Source: Nocardioides albus (lineage in GTDB: Bacteria > Actinomycetota > Actinomycetes > Propionibacteriales > Nocardioidaceae). Taken from it: 64,000 bases of DNA. Location of the stretch: assembly GCF_014648255.1 (NCBI RefSeq), contig NZ_BMQT01000009.1, positions 124,001-188,000 on the forward strand. Reading direction: 5' to 3'. A model generated the notes under the pieces. That model did not search any database, was not told the origin of the DNA, and saw nothing but the letters and a program-made list of their open reading frames with translations. The position numbers and the translations under genes were made by a program. Shown in pieces: positions 51,377 to 60,063 of the stretch; positions within the stretch are counted from its first letter, which is position 1, and every line of letters starts with the position of its first letter.

Positions 51377-52645
51377 TCAGCCGACCGCGGCGCGCAGTCC
51401 GTCGAACGCGTCGGCCATCCGGTTCATCTCACGTTCGGCGATGCCGTTGCCGGCTGCAACCTGACGCCAGCTCGCGGTCGCGGCGAACACTTCGTCCAAC
51501 ACTTCGGTGGCGCGTTCGTCTTTGAGACCGAACGCCGCAGCGGAGGCCTTCAGTCCGTCAAGCTCTTCGTCTCTGGCGTACGCGGACCCGATACCAATTT
51601 CGCGTTCCTTGGCGGTGTCGGGATTGGGGTTGACGTCGAAGACCGGAGACAACGTCCAACCTGCCTTCCTGCGCAGGAACCCGTGGTTACGGAGGTGGTC
51701 GTCGGTGTTGTGGATTGCGACCGAGAACGCGACTCGACGCCAAAGCTCGCGTAGGTCTTCGGCGATGGTGACGTCGCCGTGTTCGGCCAGGGCCTCTGCG
51801 ATGTCGACGTAGTCGTACTCGCTGCTCTCACCGTCTCGTGCCTCGAGCAGGCTCATGGCCGACATGTACGGGATACGACTGCCGTCATCTGCCCGGTCGA
51901 ACCGGTCCAACAGCAGGACCGCCTTCCCGTTGACGCGTTGCAGACGACGCCGCGGCACCCGAAGCCCTGCGTTCTCGGCGAGATCGAGGGCTGTCTTCTC
52001 CCAGGCGATGACATCCCAGTCGTCTTTGGGGCTCGCGAACTTCGCAATCAGGATCCGGTCGCCGTCACGCACCGACGCCTTCGGTCGTGCGCCACCGAGC
52101 GACCCTGTACCAGCGTCCAAGAGCTCCTTGACTGCTGACAGGTCGTCATCATCGAGCTCGACCTGTTCTGCGGCATGCAAGAGCCGCGGTAGCTCCAACA
52201 GCTTTGGCACGTCAGGGTCATCGGCGAGGAACGGACCTTCTGTGCCGCTGTCGGTGTCGGTGAACCGAAGTGCCCCCTGTCTGGTGAGGTCGGTGACACC
52301 CAGCAGGTAGTCGATCTCAGCGACGTCCCGACGGCTTCGCCCAGCATCGGCATCAGCGGCCTGCGGCCGCTTTCGAATCAGGTTCCTGCCCCAGCGGTCA
52401 GGGGCGCAGTCGGTGAAGCAGTACGGGAGCCCATCCGCGATCGCGTGCACTCCTTCGAACAGCGGCAACGCCGGGTCCAGCGGAAACGCCCGCTTGTGCG
52501 CCAGGTACGCAGGCTCGTACCGGAACGTTGTGGCAACACCTCGCCGGCTGACTGCGAAGAACGCTCGTCCGGCTCGGACCTCTTCGCACCCAACCTGCCC
52601 TGCCCCGATCGGCAGGCTTGTGTATACGTCGGCGCTTCGACTCAT
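51377..52645 (-). CDS. hipA: HipA-family serine/threonine kinase toxin
   Basis: Toxin of a HipBA type II module. The family phosphorylates glutamyl-tRNA synthetase or related targets and causes growth arrest. The 422-residue protein has the HipA N-subdomain (about 1-100), the glycine-rich loop GSLGGARPKA (181-190), the catalytic segment HNTDDHLRNHG (312-322) with the active-site Asp and Asn, and the metal-binding DVNP (337-340). All key residues are intact. It overlaps the HipB gene by 4 bases. A degenerate or active target cannot be predicted. Confidence 0.93.
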   Translation of the reverse strand: MSRSADVYTSLPIGAGQVGCEEVRAGRAFFAVSRRGVATTFRYEPAYLAHKRAFPLDPALPLFEGVHAIADGLPYCFTDCAPDRWGRNLIRKRPQAADADAGRSRRDVAEIDYLLGVTDLTRQGALRFTDTDSGTEGPFLADDPDVPKLLELPRLLHAAEQVELDDDDLSAVKELLDAGTGSLGGARPKASVRDGDRILIAKFASPKDDWDVIAWEKTALDLAENAGLRVPRRRLQRVNGKAVLLLDRFDRADDGSRIPYMSAMSLLEARDGESSEYDYVDIAEALAEHGDVTIAEDLRELWRRVAFSVAIHNTDDHLRNHGFLRRKAGWTLSPVFDVNPNPDTAKEREIGIGSAYARDEELDGLKASAAAFGLKDERATEVLDEVFAATASWRQVAAGNGIAEREMNRMADAFDGLRAAVG

Positions 52646-52950
52646 CGGCGCACCCGCTTGGGCAGGGCAAGGTTCTGTTCAACCAGCGATTGTCCCAGTG
52701 CCGTCTCGTAGGGGTTCATTCCTTCAGTGACAAAGTCGAGCACCCCAAGGACACGGCAGACTTCCAGGAACACGTCGAGGCCGACGCTGGCGTCTCCCTG
52801 CTCGAGCTTTCGGAGCGTGTTCCGGGTGATGCCGGCACGGTCAGCCACCTGTTCTGCCGTCAGGCCTTGCAGACGGCGGAACGTGGAGACGTAGTCTCCT
52901 AGCGCGCGGGCTGTACGCCGCGACTTCGCAGACAATGGGCGCTTCGGCAT
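52642..52950 (-). CDS. hipB: HipB-like helix-turn-helix antitoxin
   Basis: A 102-residue XRE-type repressor. The helix-turn-helix is GLTAEQVADRAGITRNTLRK followed by LEQGDASVGLDVFLEVCRVL. The basic N-terminus and a C-terminal tail (ETALGQSLVEQNLALPKRVR) would contact HipA. It is upstream of and overlaps hipA, the usual antitoxin-first order, and its promoter carries a TGGTCA palindrome, consistent with autorepression by the HipBA complex. Confidence 0.93.
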   Translation of the reverse strand: MPKRPLSAKSRRTARALGDYVSTFRRLQGLTAEQVADRAGITRNTLRKLEQGDASVGLDVFLEVCRVLGVLDFVTEGMNPYETALGQSLVEQNLALPKRVRR

Positions 52951-52973
52951 GAACAGTCACCTTGACCTCATAA

Positions 52974-52991
52974 TGGTCATTACATTGACCA
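52974..52991 (-). promoter_or_regulatory. palindromic operator of hipBA
   Basis: TGGTCA-ttacat-TGACCA, an 18-bp inverted repeat centred about 32 bases before the hipB start, with a further TGACC half-site at about 52963 and GGTCA at about 53008. The sequence is AT-rich against the local background. Confidence 0.65.
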
Positions 52992-53058
52992 TCCTACAGC
53001 GCATCGTGGTCAGCGCAATGATCATTGAGCGCCAACTAGCCCGTCCTTCGACCAGTCC

Positions 53059-53748
53059 TCAACCACCATTCCGAGCCCACGGCCCACCGACACATTCCCT
53101 AGTCGCGCTCTCCCCCGGTTCGAGATCAAGAACGGCAACGATCGTGGGGTCGGCGTCCACGAGGTGGAAGAGGTGGCCCACTCGCCCGTTGTCCACGGTG
53201 CCGTCCGAAGTGCCGATGACCTGCCACATGCCGTCATCGGCATCGTGGGAGACGAAGAGAATCGGCTCGGCGCCGGCCAGGACCGGAGCCGTCGTGATGC
53301 TGTTCGTACGCAGCAGCCAGTGCCGCAGCCACGCCGCTCTGCCGTCTCGATCCATCACAGAATCGGCGACTGCCCACACGAACGGCAGATCCTCGTGTGC
53401 ACGCGCCTCGGCTGCTGTGAGATCCGGCCCGCCCTCTGGCACATCCTCGAACGGCTCATCGATCAGCGCGTACGCGATAGCTCCGTCGTTCTCGAAGACG
53501 GCCGCGTGGAACGTTCCGCCACCTTCGTTGCCGGCACCGATGCCGATGGAAAGTCGTCCGCTGTCGGCTTCCGAGCACCACCCAAAGGCGTACGACGCCA
53601 GCTCGCCGCCTGGACCGATGAACTCGCCGAACACCCGGCGATCCGTACCGTGCTCGGTCACAGACGCGACGATGCGACCCTCTTCTACCTTTATCTTCAC
53701 GGCGTGAGAGTAGTGGTCGCGCTGCCGCCGCGACATACGGATTTCCAT
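53059..53748 (-). CDS. uncharacterised conserved protein (immunity-like)
   Basis: A 229-residue cytoplasmic protein with two parts. Residues 20-125 are beta-rich (KIKVEEGRIVASVTEHGTDR, then GWCSEADSGRLSIGIGAGNE). The C-terminal part of about 70 residues (PILFVSHDADDGMWQVIGTS and DPTIVAVLDLEPGESATREC) resembles stand-alone domains seen in Streptomyces and in predicted immunity proteins. I do not recognise a catalytic motif. The start is uncertain: the ATG at 53748 or the GTG at 53700 are both plausible. No matching toxin lies nearby. Confidence 0.65.
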   Translation of the reverse strand: MEIRMSRRQRDHYSHAVKIKVEEGRIVASVTEHGTDRRVFGEFIGPGGELASYAFGWCSEADSGRLSIGIGAGNEGGGTFHAAVFENDGAIAYALIDEPFEDVPEGGPDLTAAEARAHEDLPFVWAVADSVMDRDGRAAWLRHWLLRTNSITTAPVLAGAEPILFVSHDADDGMWQVIGTSDGTVDNGRVGHLFHLVDADPTIVAVLDLEPGESATRECVGGPWARNGG

Positions 53749-53815
53749 CCCCAACACAGGGGACGCGCAGCGTTCATTCCGCATGAGGTAGACGACCCGC
53801 GGATGTGCTGAATGC

Positions 53816-54403
53816 GTGACCTTCTTGGAGGAACCCGCGCCGAGCGCCGGGCAGGAGAGGCTGTACGCCGCGGACGTCGCTGAGCACGGCTACGTCTGGG
53901 ACCTGACGCAGGTGTGGGCGCATCAGCCGGCGGCGAAGGAGCAGCTCATGGGACTGTTCGCGGCCATGGCCGATGCCGCAGGGCTGACACCGCGCGACAG
54001 GGCCGTCATCGTGATCGCGCAGGCAGCGGCCATCGGTGACTCCTACTGTGCCGTCGCATGGGGACAGCGCCTGACCGACTGGGCCGACCCCGAGACCGCG
54101 ATCGCCGCGCTCACCGCCGACGACGAACCGTTCAGCGAACGGGAACGGGTGCTGGCCGACTGGGCGCGCACTGTCGCCCGCTCCCCCGGCAACAGCACAC
54201 CGCAAGACATCCAGCGTCTGTGCGACGCAGGGTTCATGGAGCCCCAGATCGTTGCCCTGACCATCTTCGCCGGCCTACGCACGGCCTTCTCCAGCATCAA
54301 CGGCGCGCTCGGCGCCCGACCAGATCTGCCCCTTGCAGAGGCCCTCAACCCCACCGTCCGCGCGGCCATCACTTGGGGACGAGCGCCCGAGCGGCGAGGA
54401 TGA
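53816..54403 (+). CDS. carboxymuconolactone decarboxylase-like (AhpD-fold) protein
   Basis: A 195-residue all-helical protein of the CMD/AhpD superfamily. It contains LFAAMADAAGLTPRDRAVIV, the motif region AAAIGDSYCAVAWGQRLTDW with a single cysteine, EPFSERERVLADWARTVARS, and a C-terminal VALTIFAGLRTAFSSINGAL. The second cysteine of true AhpD is absent. Related proteins are annotated as peroxidase-related and their reaction is unknown. The GTG start at 53816 lies 31 bases from the end of the N-terminal part of the divergent gene. Confidence 0.82.
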   Translation: MTFLEEPAPSAGQERLYAADVAEHGYVWDLTQVWAHQPAAKEQLMGLFAAMADAAGLTPRDRAVIVIAQAAAIGDSYCAVAWGQRLTDWADPETAIAALTADDEPFSERERVLADWARTVARSPGNSTPQDIQRLCDAGFMEPQIVALTIFAGLRTAFSSINGALGARPDLPLAEALNPTVRAAITWGRAPERRG

Positions 54404-54518
54404 CCGAGCCGCCCCACATCGCCCAGAAAGACGGGGCACGACGGCTCGCCGTTACCACCGAGTTGATTGCGCATCCAGGTCACCCCAGCGGGTCGCCGCA
54501 TAGGGCACACTTCGGCCT

Positions 54519-55781
54519 GTGGCAGACCATGGGAAGTACGTCGACGACTTGATCGAAACGGTTCCGTGGTCGCGGCTGACCCATGCATACGACGTCGCAC
54601 TCGATGCGCCGACACGGCTTCGGACGCTCGCATCCAGCGTGGAAGCCGGTACATCCGAGGGCGTTGACGACCTTGAGGATTGGCTTCTGTGGTCGGTCGT
54701 GCACCAGGGGACGCCCTACTCCGCCACAGCACCCGTACTTTGGATCGCGCGCCGGATCCTCGGGGACGGATCGACGCACCCAGCACTTGGCTGGTGCCTG
54801 CCGGCAGTGGCGGAGAGCGCGACCGCACTGCGCTGGATGCAGGAGTACGCAGCTAGCCATCCCGATGAGACGCCCGATCCCCAGCGGAGCACCGCGGGCC
54901 AGCCGCCCTGGGCGACTTACCTTCCACTTGAGCGCGAGCTCACCTCGAAGCAGGGCGACCGCCTCGATGATGATTACTTCCTCGCGGCCCCGGCGGACGA
55001 CGTCACACTCACCGCATGCGTCATCGACTGGGAGCAGACCGTTGCGGAGTGCGTTCGAGATCGCCGATTCCTAGACGAGGCGATCAATGCGGCAAGCGCA
55101 ATGGTGAGGCTTGCGCCCTCGCCACCTCTGGTTCATGCGCTGCGATCGCTTGTGAACGGCCCAGAAGACAGCGGCCGACGTGCGGCCGCGGCGTTCGCTC
55201 TTGCCTCCGCGGGCTCAGCGACCGGTGATGCTGAGGCCCTCATGGATCATGACGACCGCGCGATCCGAATGTCTGCAGCGCTTGGATGCCCCGACCATCC
55301 ACGGGCCCTCGAGACTCTTGTTAGTGCGGCCGCAGACCGAACCTGGGTCCTTGAAACGTTTCCGCACGGGTTCGCTGGCCCGGACCCGTGGCTCGCTCCC
55401 GCGCTGTTGGCGGCCGTGCTCGATCGTGTGCCCGTCGACGCGGCAGATGACCGGCTCGTCGACGGTCTGGAACAGCAGCTCGCGACGCTGCCGTATGGAC
55501 CCTTCGGTGCTACATATGAATGGGGACGCATACTGGCCTGGATTTTCCCGGACCGCTGGCAACAGACTGCGTATCGCGACGTGCCGTCGTCCGGTGATCT
55601 GTCGAACACACAGCGCCGGCTCCTCGGCGCCCTCGCTCGCAACGACGATCCCTGGGAGAGGGGTGCAGGCAACGCCAGTCTCGTGCTTGGACAAGTCGGG
55701 CTCCCTCATAACCGTGCTGTCGTCACTGAGCTGGCGGGCGTGGAAGTTCCGCGCCGCGGATCGTGGTGGCGTCGTAGTTGA
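54519..55781 (+). CDS. uncharacterised large helical protein (HEAT-like)
   Basis: A 420-residue protein I do not recognise. Its middle and C-terminal parts (about 180-330) are alanine-rich helices suggesting HEAT-like repeats, for example LVHALRSLVNGPEDSGRRAA, AEALMDHDDRAIRMSAALGC and ALETLVSAAADRTWVLETFP. The N-terminal part (LWSVVHQGTPYSATAPVLWI, ARRIL) and the C-terminal LARNDDPWERGAGNASLVLG, followed by QVGLPHNRAVV, also fit a repeat scaffold. It starts at a GTG at 54519 with no clear ribosome site. It may be a polymorphic-toxin immunity-type protein; no toxin is adjacent. Confidence 0.65.
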   Translation: MADHGKYVDDLIETVPWSRLTHAYDVALDAPTRLRTLASSVEAGTSEGVDDLEDWLLWSVVHQGTPYSATAPVLWIARRILGDGSTHPALGWCLPAVAESATALRWMQEYAASHPDETPDPQRSTAGQPPWATYLPLERELTSKQGDRLDDDYFLAAPADDVTLTACVIDWEQTVAECVRDRRFLDEAINAASAMVRLAPSPPLVHALRSLVNGPEDSGRRAAAAFALASAGSATGDAEALMDHDDRAIRMSAALGCPDHPRALETLVSAAADRTWVLETFPHGFAGPDPWLAPALLAAVLDRVPVDAADDRLVDGLEQQLATLPYGPFGATYEWGRILAWIFPDRWQQTAYRDVPSSGDLSNTQRRLLGALARNDDPWERGAGNASLVLGQVGLPHNRAVVTELAGVEVPRRGSWWRRS

Positions 55782-56106
55782 CACAGCCGACGGCTAGCCG
55801 CGGCAAGTCCTGCGGCAGTGACACGTCGGTTGGTGCAGAGTGTCGGTGTGAACCGGGCCGGACAGGTCCCGCGCCACAGACCCAGTTCGAACACCGGCAC
55901 TCCTCGAAGGGCCAGGCGCCTCGGCGGGATCGCCGTCTCAGGCGGAGGCTTAGGTGTTGGCACGGACACAAGCGCGCGCTCCTCGCTGACATCCAGAGAA
56001 CGCTGCGCTGCACCTCGAGAACCACCGTCAGGCCGTACGCGATTCGCAGGTGTTCCACGTCCGCACGGTTGCGGCATCACGTTTACGTGGACGCTAGCGT
56101 TCGGGC
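55782..56106. other. 325-base stretch with no supportable gene
   Basis: Several short frames exist on both strands, but none has a family resemblance or ribosome site, and their translations are arginine-rich. I see no hairpin or repeat of note. It separates two same-strand uncharacterised genes. Confidence 0.5.
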
Positions 56107-56505
56107 ATGGCCTACGGTCTCCATCTCTTCCGCGGCGACGATTGGTCTGATCCGGAGCCGTTCTCCATCGAGGAATGGGACGAATTCATCGCTGCAACGA
56201 GCGACGTGCGTGGGACTGGGTTTGTGGAAACAACCTCGCCGACAGGTGAGGCGATCCGAATGGTGGATCCGGGTCTGGCCGAGTGGACGGGCCATAGTCA
56301 CCACCCGATCATCCTGCTGTTTCGCAACAACAGGATGACGGTCACGAACCCTGACGACGAGACGATCGCGTGGCTCGTCTCGATCGCCAGGCCACTCCGG
56401 GCACGCATTCAAGGCGACGAAGGCGAGTTCTATTCCAACGACGGTGATACCGATTCCGAGTCGCCGCGCGCCGGTTGGTTATACCGTCTCCGCCGCCGTA
56501 CGTAG
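56107..56505 (+). CDS. small uncharacterised acidic protein (immunity-like)
   Basis: A 132-residue cytoplasmic protein beginning MAYGLHLFRGDDWSDPEPFS. It has a conserved-looking IEEWDEFIAATSDVRGTGFV opening, a histidine-containing WTGHSHHPIILLFRNNRMTV and a C-terminal ALRARIQGDEGEFYS-like end. Proteins with this W-x-x-F-I opening and a central beta strand pair occur as lone genes in Streptomyces-like actinobacteria and near polymorphic toxins. No partner is evident here, and I cannot assign a function. Confidence 0.6.
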   Translation: MAYGLHLFRGDDWSDPEPFSIEEWDEFIAATSDVRGTGFVETTSPTGEAIRMVDPGLAEWTGHSHHPIILLFRNNRMTVTNPDDETIAWLVSIARPLRARIQGDEGEFYSNDGDTDSESPRAGWLYRLRRRT

Positions 56506-56824
56506 ACCGACGTGAGAGCGGCACAACCGCGCGACAGCCGTCTATGAGTACTCGAGCACTTCCGCCGTCGTTGGCCCCGCGGGATCATCTACGCCGTAGA
56601 CGTCACGCCGCTCCCGTGGCGACGATCCACCGGGCATGTCACGCCGCTGCCAGTCGGGCGCGCTCTCATGCCGATGAGCGCGCCCACGTCTCGTGTCCGA
56701 GACTCGATAACGTGCGCCGATGGCGAAGATCAGCTCAGTCGGGTCGGGGCGATCCCGAAGCAGAAGGCGGGCAAGACCGGGGCGTGACGCTGCGCCGAAA
56801 ACCGGGGCACCGTGAGGCTGCGCC
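56506..56824. other. 319-base stretch with no supportable gene
   Basis: No convincing frame, repeat or hairpin was found. It lies upstream of the PIN-toxin operon and presumably holds its promoter, but I could not pick out clear -10 and -35 elements. Confidence 0.45.
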
Positions 56825-57616
56825 GTGCATGATGGAAGCGTGGACGCACTCGAACTCATCGTGGACGAGGGGCGGCCCGCCAACGCGGGACGCTTCTTCC
56901 ACTTGGGTGTCGATCTGCTCGACCTCCTGGACGAACTGTCGGAGGACGTCACCGTGGATTGGCGCATTCAGGACCTGCGCACCGGCTCGGCCCTGGCCAC
57001 CGTGGCCGCGCCGGAAGACCGACCGCAGGCGGGTGCCGTGCTGCGACTGGTCGTCGGGTCCTTGGCCGGCGTCGTCCAGGGTGCGCCGCTGCCTGACGGC
57101 TGGAGTCCCGACGCGGTCAACGTCGCCCACCGCTTCGTGGAGCACGGCCAAGCGGCCGACAGCGAGAACGACTGGGTGCCGCCCAGGCTCCGACTGCTCA
57201 CCGACGGCAAGCGGTCAGGGAACGACGTTAGTCTCACGCCCGCACTGGGCGAGCGACTGGCAACGCTGCAGCCCTTCGAGCGCAAGATGCCCGGCTCCGT
57301 GCGGGGCACTCTGGTCGGCCTCAACGTGTCGCGCGGCAACCGGGCGTCTCTGAAGGTCGCGAGCGGCCGGGTTGTGCGCGTCGGTTTCGACAGCGGCATG
57401 CGCGAGACGCTGAAGGAAGCGCTCTACAGCGCCGTCGAACTGCGCGGCGAGGTGCGCCAGGACGGGGACGGCCGGGTCTTCCACGTTCGCGCCGACGACG
57501 TCGCGCCCTTGGCCGAGCCGCGTGCCCGGTGGGCGGACATGTTCGGCGCGGCCCCGGACTACACCGGCGGCGCGCCCGTGGACGAGTGGCTGGAGGCGCA
57601 CCGTGGCGAGGCCTGA
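56825..57616 (+). CDS. 263-residue partner of a PIN toxin (probable antitoxin)
   Basis: A 263-residue protein I do not recognise. Residues 1-90 are acidic and leucine-rich (FFHLGVDLLDLLDELSEDVT), the middle is mixed, and residues of about 155-235 (VGLNVSRGNRASLKVASGRV, GFDSGMRETLKEALYSAVEL) look like a beta-rich OB-like or Vap-type domain. It overlaps the PIN gene by 14 bases, the arrangement of an antitoxin and toxin. At 263 residues it is far longer than usual PIN antitoxins (70-100 residues) and shows no AbrB, RHH or Phd motif. It may be a new antitoxin type. Confidence 0.65.
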   Translation: MHDGSVDALELIVDEGRPANAGRFFHLGVDLLDLLDELSEDVTVDWRIQDLRTGSALATVAAPEDRPQAGAVLRLVVGSLAGVVQGAPLPDGWSPDAVNVAHRFVEHGQAADSENDWVPPRLRLLTDGKRSGNDVSLTPALGERLATLQPFERKMPGSVRGTLVGLNVSRGNRASLKVASGRVVRVGFDSGMRETLKEALYSAVELRGEVRQDGDGRVFHVRADDVAPLAEPRARWADMFGAAPDYTGGAPVDEWLEAHRGEA

Positions 57617-58073
57617 CAAGGTGGAGACCGCCCTGCTGGACGCTTCGGCGCTCCTTGGACTCGTAACCGGGGAGCCCGCCTTCGCCTGCCTCAAACCGCT
57701 GCTCGTCGCTGTGGACCGCGGGGAGATCCGACTCGTGGAGTCCACCGCGATCCTGATCGAGGTCCGCCCCCACCACGATGACGACGACGAGGAGAACGCC
57801 CGCGCGCGGGAAGACTTGCACGACCTGCTCCAGTCGGAGCGGACGCAACTCGTAGATGTCAACACGGTAGTCGCCCGCAAGGCGGGCCAGTTGGCCGCCG
57901 AACTGGGGTTGAAGACGTGGGACGCGATACACCTTGCGACCGCGATCCTTGCGCGGGTGGACGTGCTGATCGTGCGCGACCGCAAGTTGCCGGAGGGCGA
58001 TTACGAGGGCGTGTGGGTGACGGGACCGTTCGACCTCAACGAGGACAACCTTCTCGGTCTGCTCCCGCCGTAG
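57603..58073 (+). CDS. PIN-domain ribonuclease (VapC-like toxin)
   Basis: A 156-residue PIN-fold RNase. The acidic residues expected at the metal site are D13 (ALLDASALLG), E53 in the VESTAILIEV helix, D108 (KTWDAIHLATA) and D127 in LIVRDRKL. These match the VapC-type active site. The start is a GTG at 57603, inside the end of the preceding gene, indicating translational coupling. A long acidic loop (HHDDDDEENARARED) separates the first two conserved regions. It probably cleaves tRNA or rRNA when released from its partner. Confidence 0.87.
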   Translation: MARPDKVETALLDASALLGLVTGEPAFACLKPLLVAVDRGEIRLVESTAILIEVRPHHDDDDEENARAREDLHDLLQSERTQLVDVNTVVARKAGQLAAELGLKTWDAIHLATAILARVDVLIVRDRKLPEGDYEGVWVTGPFDLNEDNLLGLLPP

Positions 58074-58132
58074 CGCGAGGGGGCTGCACAAGCCGATGCC
58101 AGCTGGCATAGCCCATTCCGCATGTGAGACTC

Positions 58133-58516
58133 CTACCGCTGGGTCATGCGCATCCAGCGTTCGGGCGGCGCTTTGTGAGCCCGAATCGCCTCCGCTTCCA
58201 AGATCTCCCAGCGTTGCAAGACATGCCGTTCGAACTCACTCGGAAGGCGCACACTGTGGTCTTCGACGTAGTGCGCGAGTCCCTCCGGCCACAAGTACGA
58301 ACCGTCGGTCAGTTCGGCGTTTCCGTTGGCCGAAAGATTGCAGATCCGGCAGGACGAGAACCCCATCATGTGCAGCACGGGCAGACCACCTCGAAGGTAC
58401 GCGACCACGAGTTCCCGCTCGTCGTCATCCCAAGTCTCGTCAAGGTGCCCCCGCGGATCTGGAAGCGTGGGTTCGTACTCACTGCGCCAATACCCGACAC
58501 GAATGAGGATCGTCAT
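58133..58516 (-). CDS. conserved protein with CxxC and WPEGLAHY motif
   Basis: A 127-residue cytoplasmic protein. It starts MTILIRVGYWRSEYEPTLPD and contains YLRGGLPVLHMMGFSSCRIC with a CxxC pair, then LTDGSYLWPEGLAHYVEDHS and LPSEFERHVLQRWE. This combination of a CxxC knuckle and WPEGLAHYVxDH recurs as lone genes in actinobacteria, often near toxins and annotated as hypothetical. The CxxC and the histidines could bind zinc. The ATG at 58516 was chosen over a much longer frame whose first 88 residues look random. Confidence 0.72.
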   Translation of the reverse strand: MTILIRVGYWRSEYEPTLPDPRGHLDETWDDDERELVVAYLRGGLPVLHMMGFSSCRICNLSANGNAELTDGSYLWPEGLAHYVEDHSVRLPSEFERHVLQRWEILEAEAIRAHKAPPERWMRMTQR

Positions 58517-58631
58517 ATCGACATCCTGACGCAGCTGTCGCGACGTGTCGCTACAACGTGCCCACTCGAACCGCCGGGCGCGTCGGAACTGCGTCACACC
58601 GCCGCGAATGTCTCTGTAGGGCCGGAAGACC

Positions 58632-59405
58632 TCACCCGGTGAGGATGCGGAGGGCGGCTTGGCCCTCAGCCCGCCGATCAGCAGAGAGGGCCGTCCATAC
58701 TCGGGCATTGTCGGGTATGGCTGTCGCGAGCGCTGCCAAGCGTGCCTTGTCTGACCCCGCGAAGTGCTCGCGCTCGGCATAGGGATCTTCGATCACCGAC
58801 AACAGGAGCGCCGCGTCCTGGAGATGACGTTCATTGTCGCGCGAGTCGGACTGGTACGCGGCCGCCTTCAGGATCAGCGCACCGAACGGTGACGGCACGC
58901 TGATCGTCGTCACTCGTCCGGGCGTGATCTGCAGACGCGCGTTGATCGTTCGCCGCAACGCTTGAGTGCCGCCCTCGATCGACATCATGTTCTTGCCACG
59001 CAGCTTCTCGACCACTCGGGGCGCGGCGTGGTCGGCGACCAGTACGTCGACCACGTCCGTCGCACCCGTGACGAGATCCACCCGCGATGTGCCTCGGACG
59101 AAGCGGTGGGCGATCGTGTTTCGCGCATCGAGCGACGGAGCGAACACATAGCCGATCGACTCCAAAGCACACGTGGCTTCAGCGGCGACGCCACGCGTGG
59201 TTTCGACGTGCAGCACGATGTCCACGTCGTTCGTCGGCCGGATGGCGTCGATACCTCGATGGATGGCGTGGAGCTGAGCCATCAGGCCGCCTACGAGCGT
59301 CCACTTCTCGTGTGCCAGCACGGCCTCGATCTCGGCGACGTTCGGCCACGGTGCGCCCCATCCACCGCTTGGACTCGGCACCTCGATAGTGGGGCGTTCA
59401 GTCAC
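58632..59405 (-). CDS. AbiEii/AbiGii-like nucleotidyltransferase toxin
   Basis: A 257-residue nucleotidyltransferase-fold protein. The NTase core shows WTLVGGLMAQLHAIHRG, then RPTNDVDIVLHVE, with the GG motif and the NDVDIV acidic pair. The helical C-terminal half includes FGALILKAAAYQSDSRDNER and HLQDAALLLSVIEDP, the K-x-x-A and D-x-x-D-x-x-x-L pattern of AbiEii toxins. It begins at a GTG (59405) that overlaps the preceding antitoxin-like gene by 8 bases and is preceded by GGAGG. It likely blocks growth by modifying tRNA or nucleotides. Confidence 0.82.
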   Translation of the reverse strand: MTERPTIEVPSPSGGWGAPWPNVAEIEAVLAHEKWTLVGGLMAQLHAIHRGIDAIRPTNDVDIVLHVETTRGVAAEATCALESIGYVFAPSLDARNTIAHRFVRGTSRVDLVTGATDVVDVLVADHAAPRVVEKLRGKNMMSIEGGTQALRRTINARLQITPGRVTTISVPSPFGALILKAAAYQSDSRDNERHLQDAALLLSVIEDPYAEREHFAGSDKARLAALATAIPDNARVWTALSADRRAEGQAALRILTG

Positions 59406-60060
59406 GGAGGTCCTCCAACGCCCTCTCGATCGCGTCGAGGCCGGCCCGGCGCTCGCGTACATCGAGGGAATCGGCCAGATCCATCGCCGCGAGCACGACC
59501 CCCCGCTCCGAAAGGTCGCGCACCTGATCGAGGTCCATGGTTGTCGCGCGGAGCGTGACATGACCTTCCTCGTCCGGAGACAGGGCATACCGCGACACGA
59601 CGCCGGCAACATTCGCGACCGCGACGTAACCATCGATGTCGGTCGTCTCGACGAGTCCGAGCCGACCGGCCACCCCGACCGGATACACCAGCTCTGACTC
59701 GAGGTATTTGCCTGCGCTGGAATGAGCGCGGTAGCGGGTCACAGCGGCCCGCCCACGGGCACGTTCGACCAGGTCAGTCGCGGACAGAACGCGAAGTCGC
59801 GCCCTGACTCGGGACTGCTGCCGCTCCCCCAGCCAGTCGGCGTCCGCTCCCGACAGTATCGCCACCGCTGCCCATGCCGTGGCCTCCGACCACGCGCGAC
59901 GATGTGAACCACCCCGGACTGCGATGAGACGTTCGACCGACGTCTCGTCCACCACACCACGGGCCACCCGGCAGAGCTCTCCATTGGCGACGAGGTGTTG
60001 CACCTGTCGCGTGGACACCCCGAGACGCTCCGCGGCCTCGGCTACCCCGATGAGACGCAT
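59398..60060 (-). CDS. AbiEi-like helix-turn-helix antitoxin
   Basis: A 220-residue protein. An N-terminal winged-helix-like region (RLIGVAEAAERLGVSTRQVQ, then HLVANGELCRVARGV) binds DNA and is followed by an AbiEi-like effector part with DLSERGVVLAAMDLADSLDV, the typical AbiEi end where a protein is said to own a local DL-x-x-S element. It precedes and overlaps the nucleotidyltransferase gene, the usual antitoxin-toxin order. An inverted repeat directly abuts its ATG, consistent with the known autorepression by AbiEi. Confidence 0.72.
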   Translation of the reverse strand: MRLIGVAEAAERLGVSTRQVQHLVANGELCRVARGVVDETSVERLIAVRGGSHRRAWSEATAWAAVAILSGADADWLGERQQSRVRARLRVLSATDLVERARGRAAVTRYRAHSSAGKYLESELVYPVGVAGRLGLVETTDIDGYVAVANVAGVVSRYALSPDEEGHVTLRATTMDLDQVRDLSERGVVLAAMDLADSLDVRERRAGLDAIERALEDLRD

Positions 60061-60063
60061 GAC

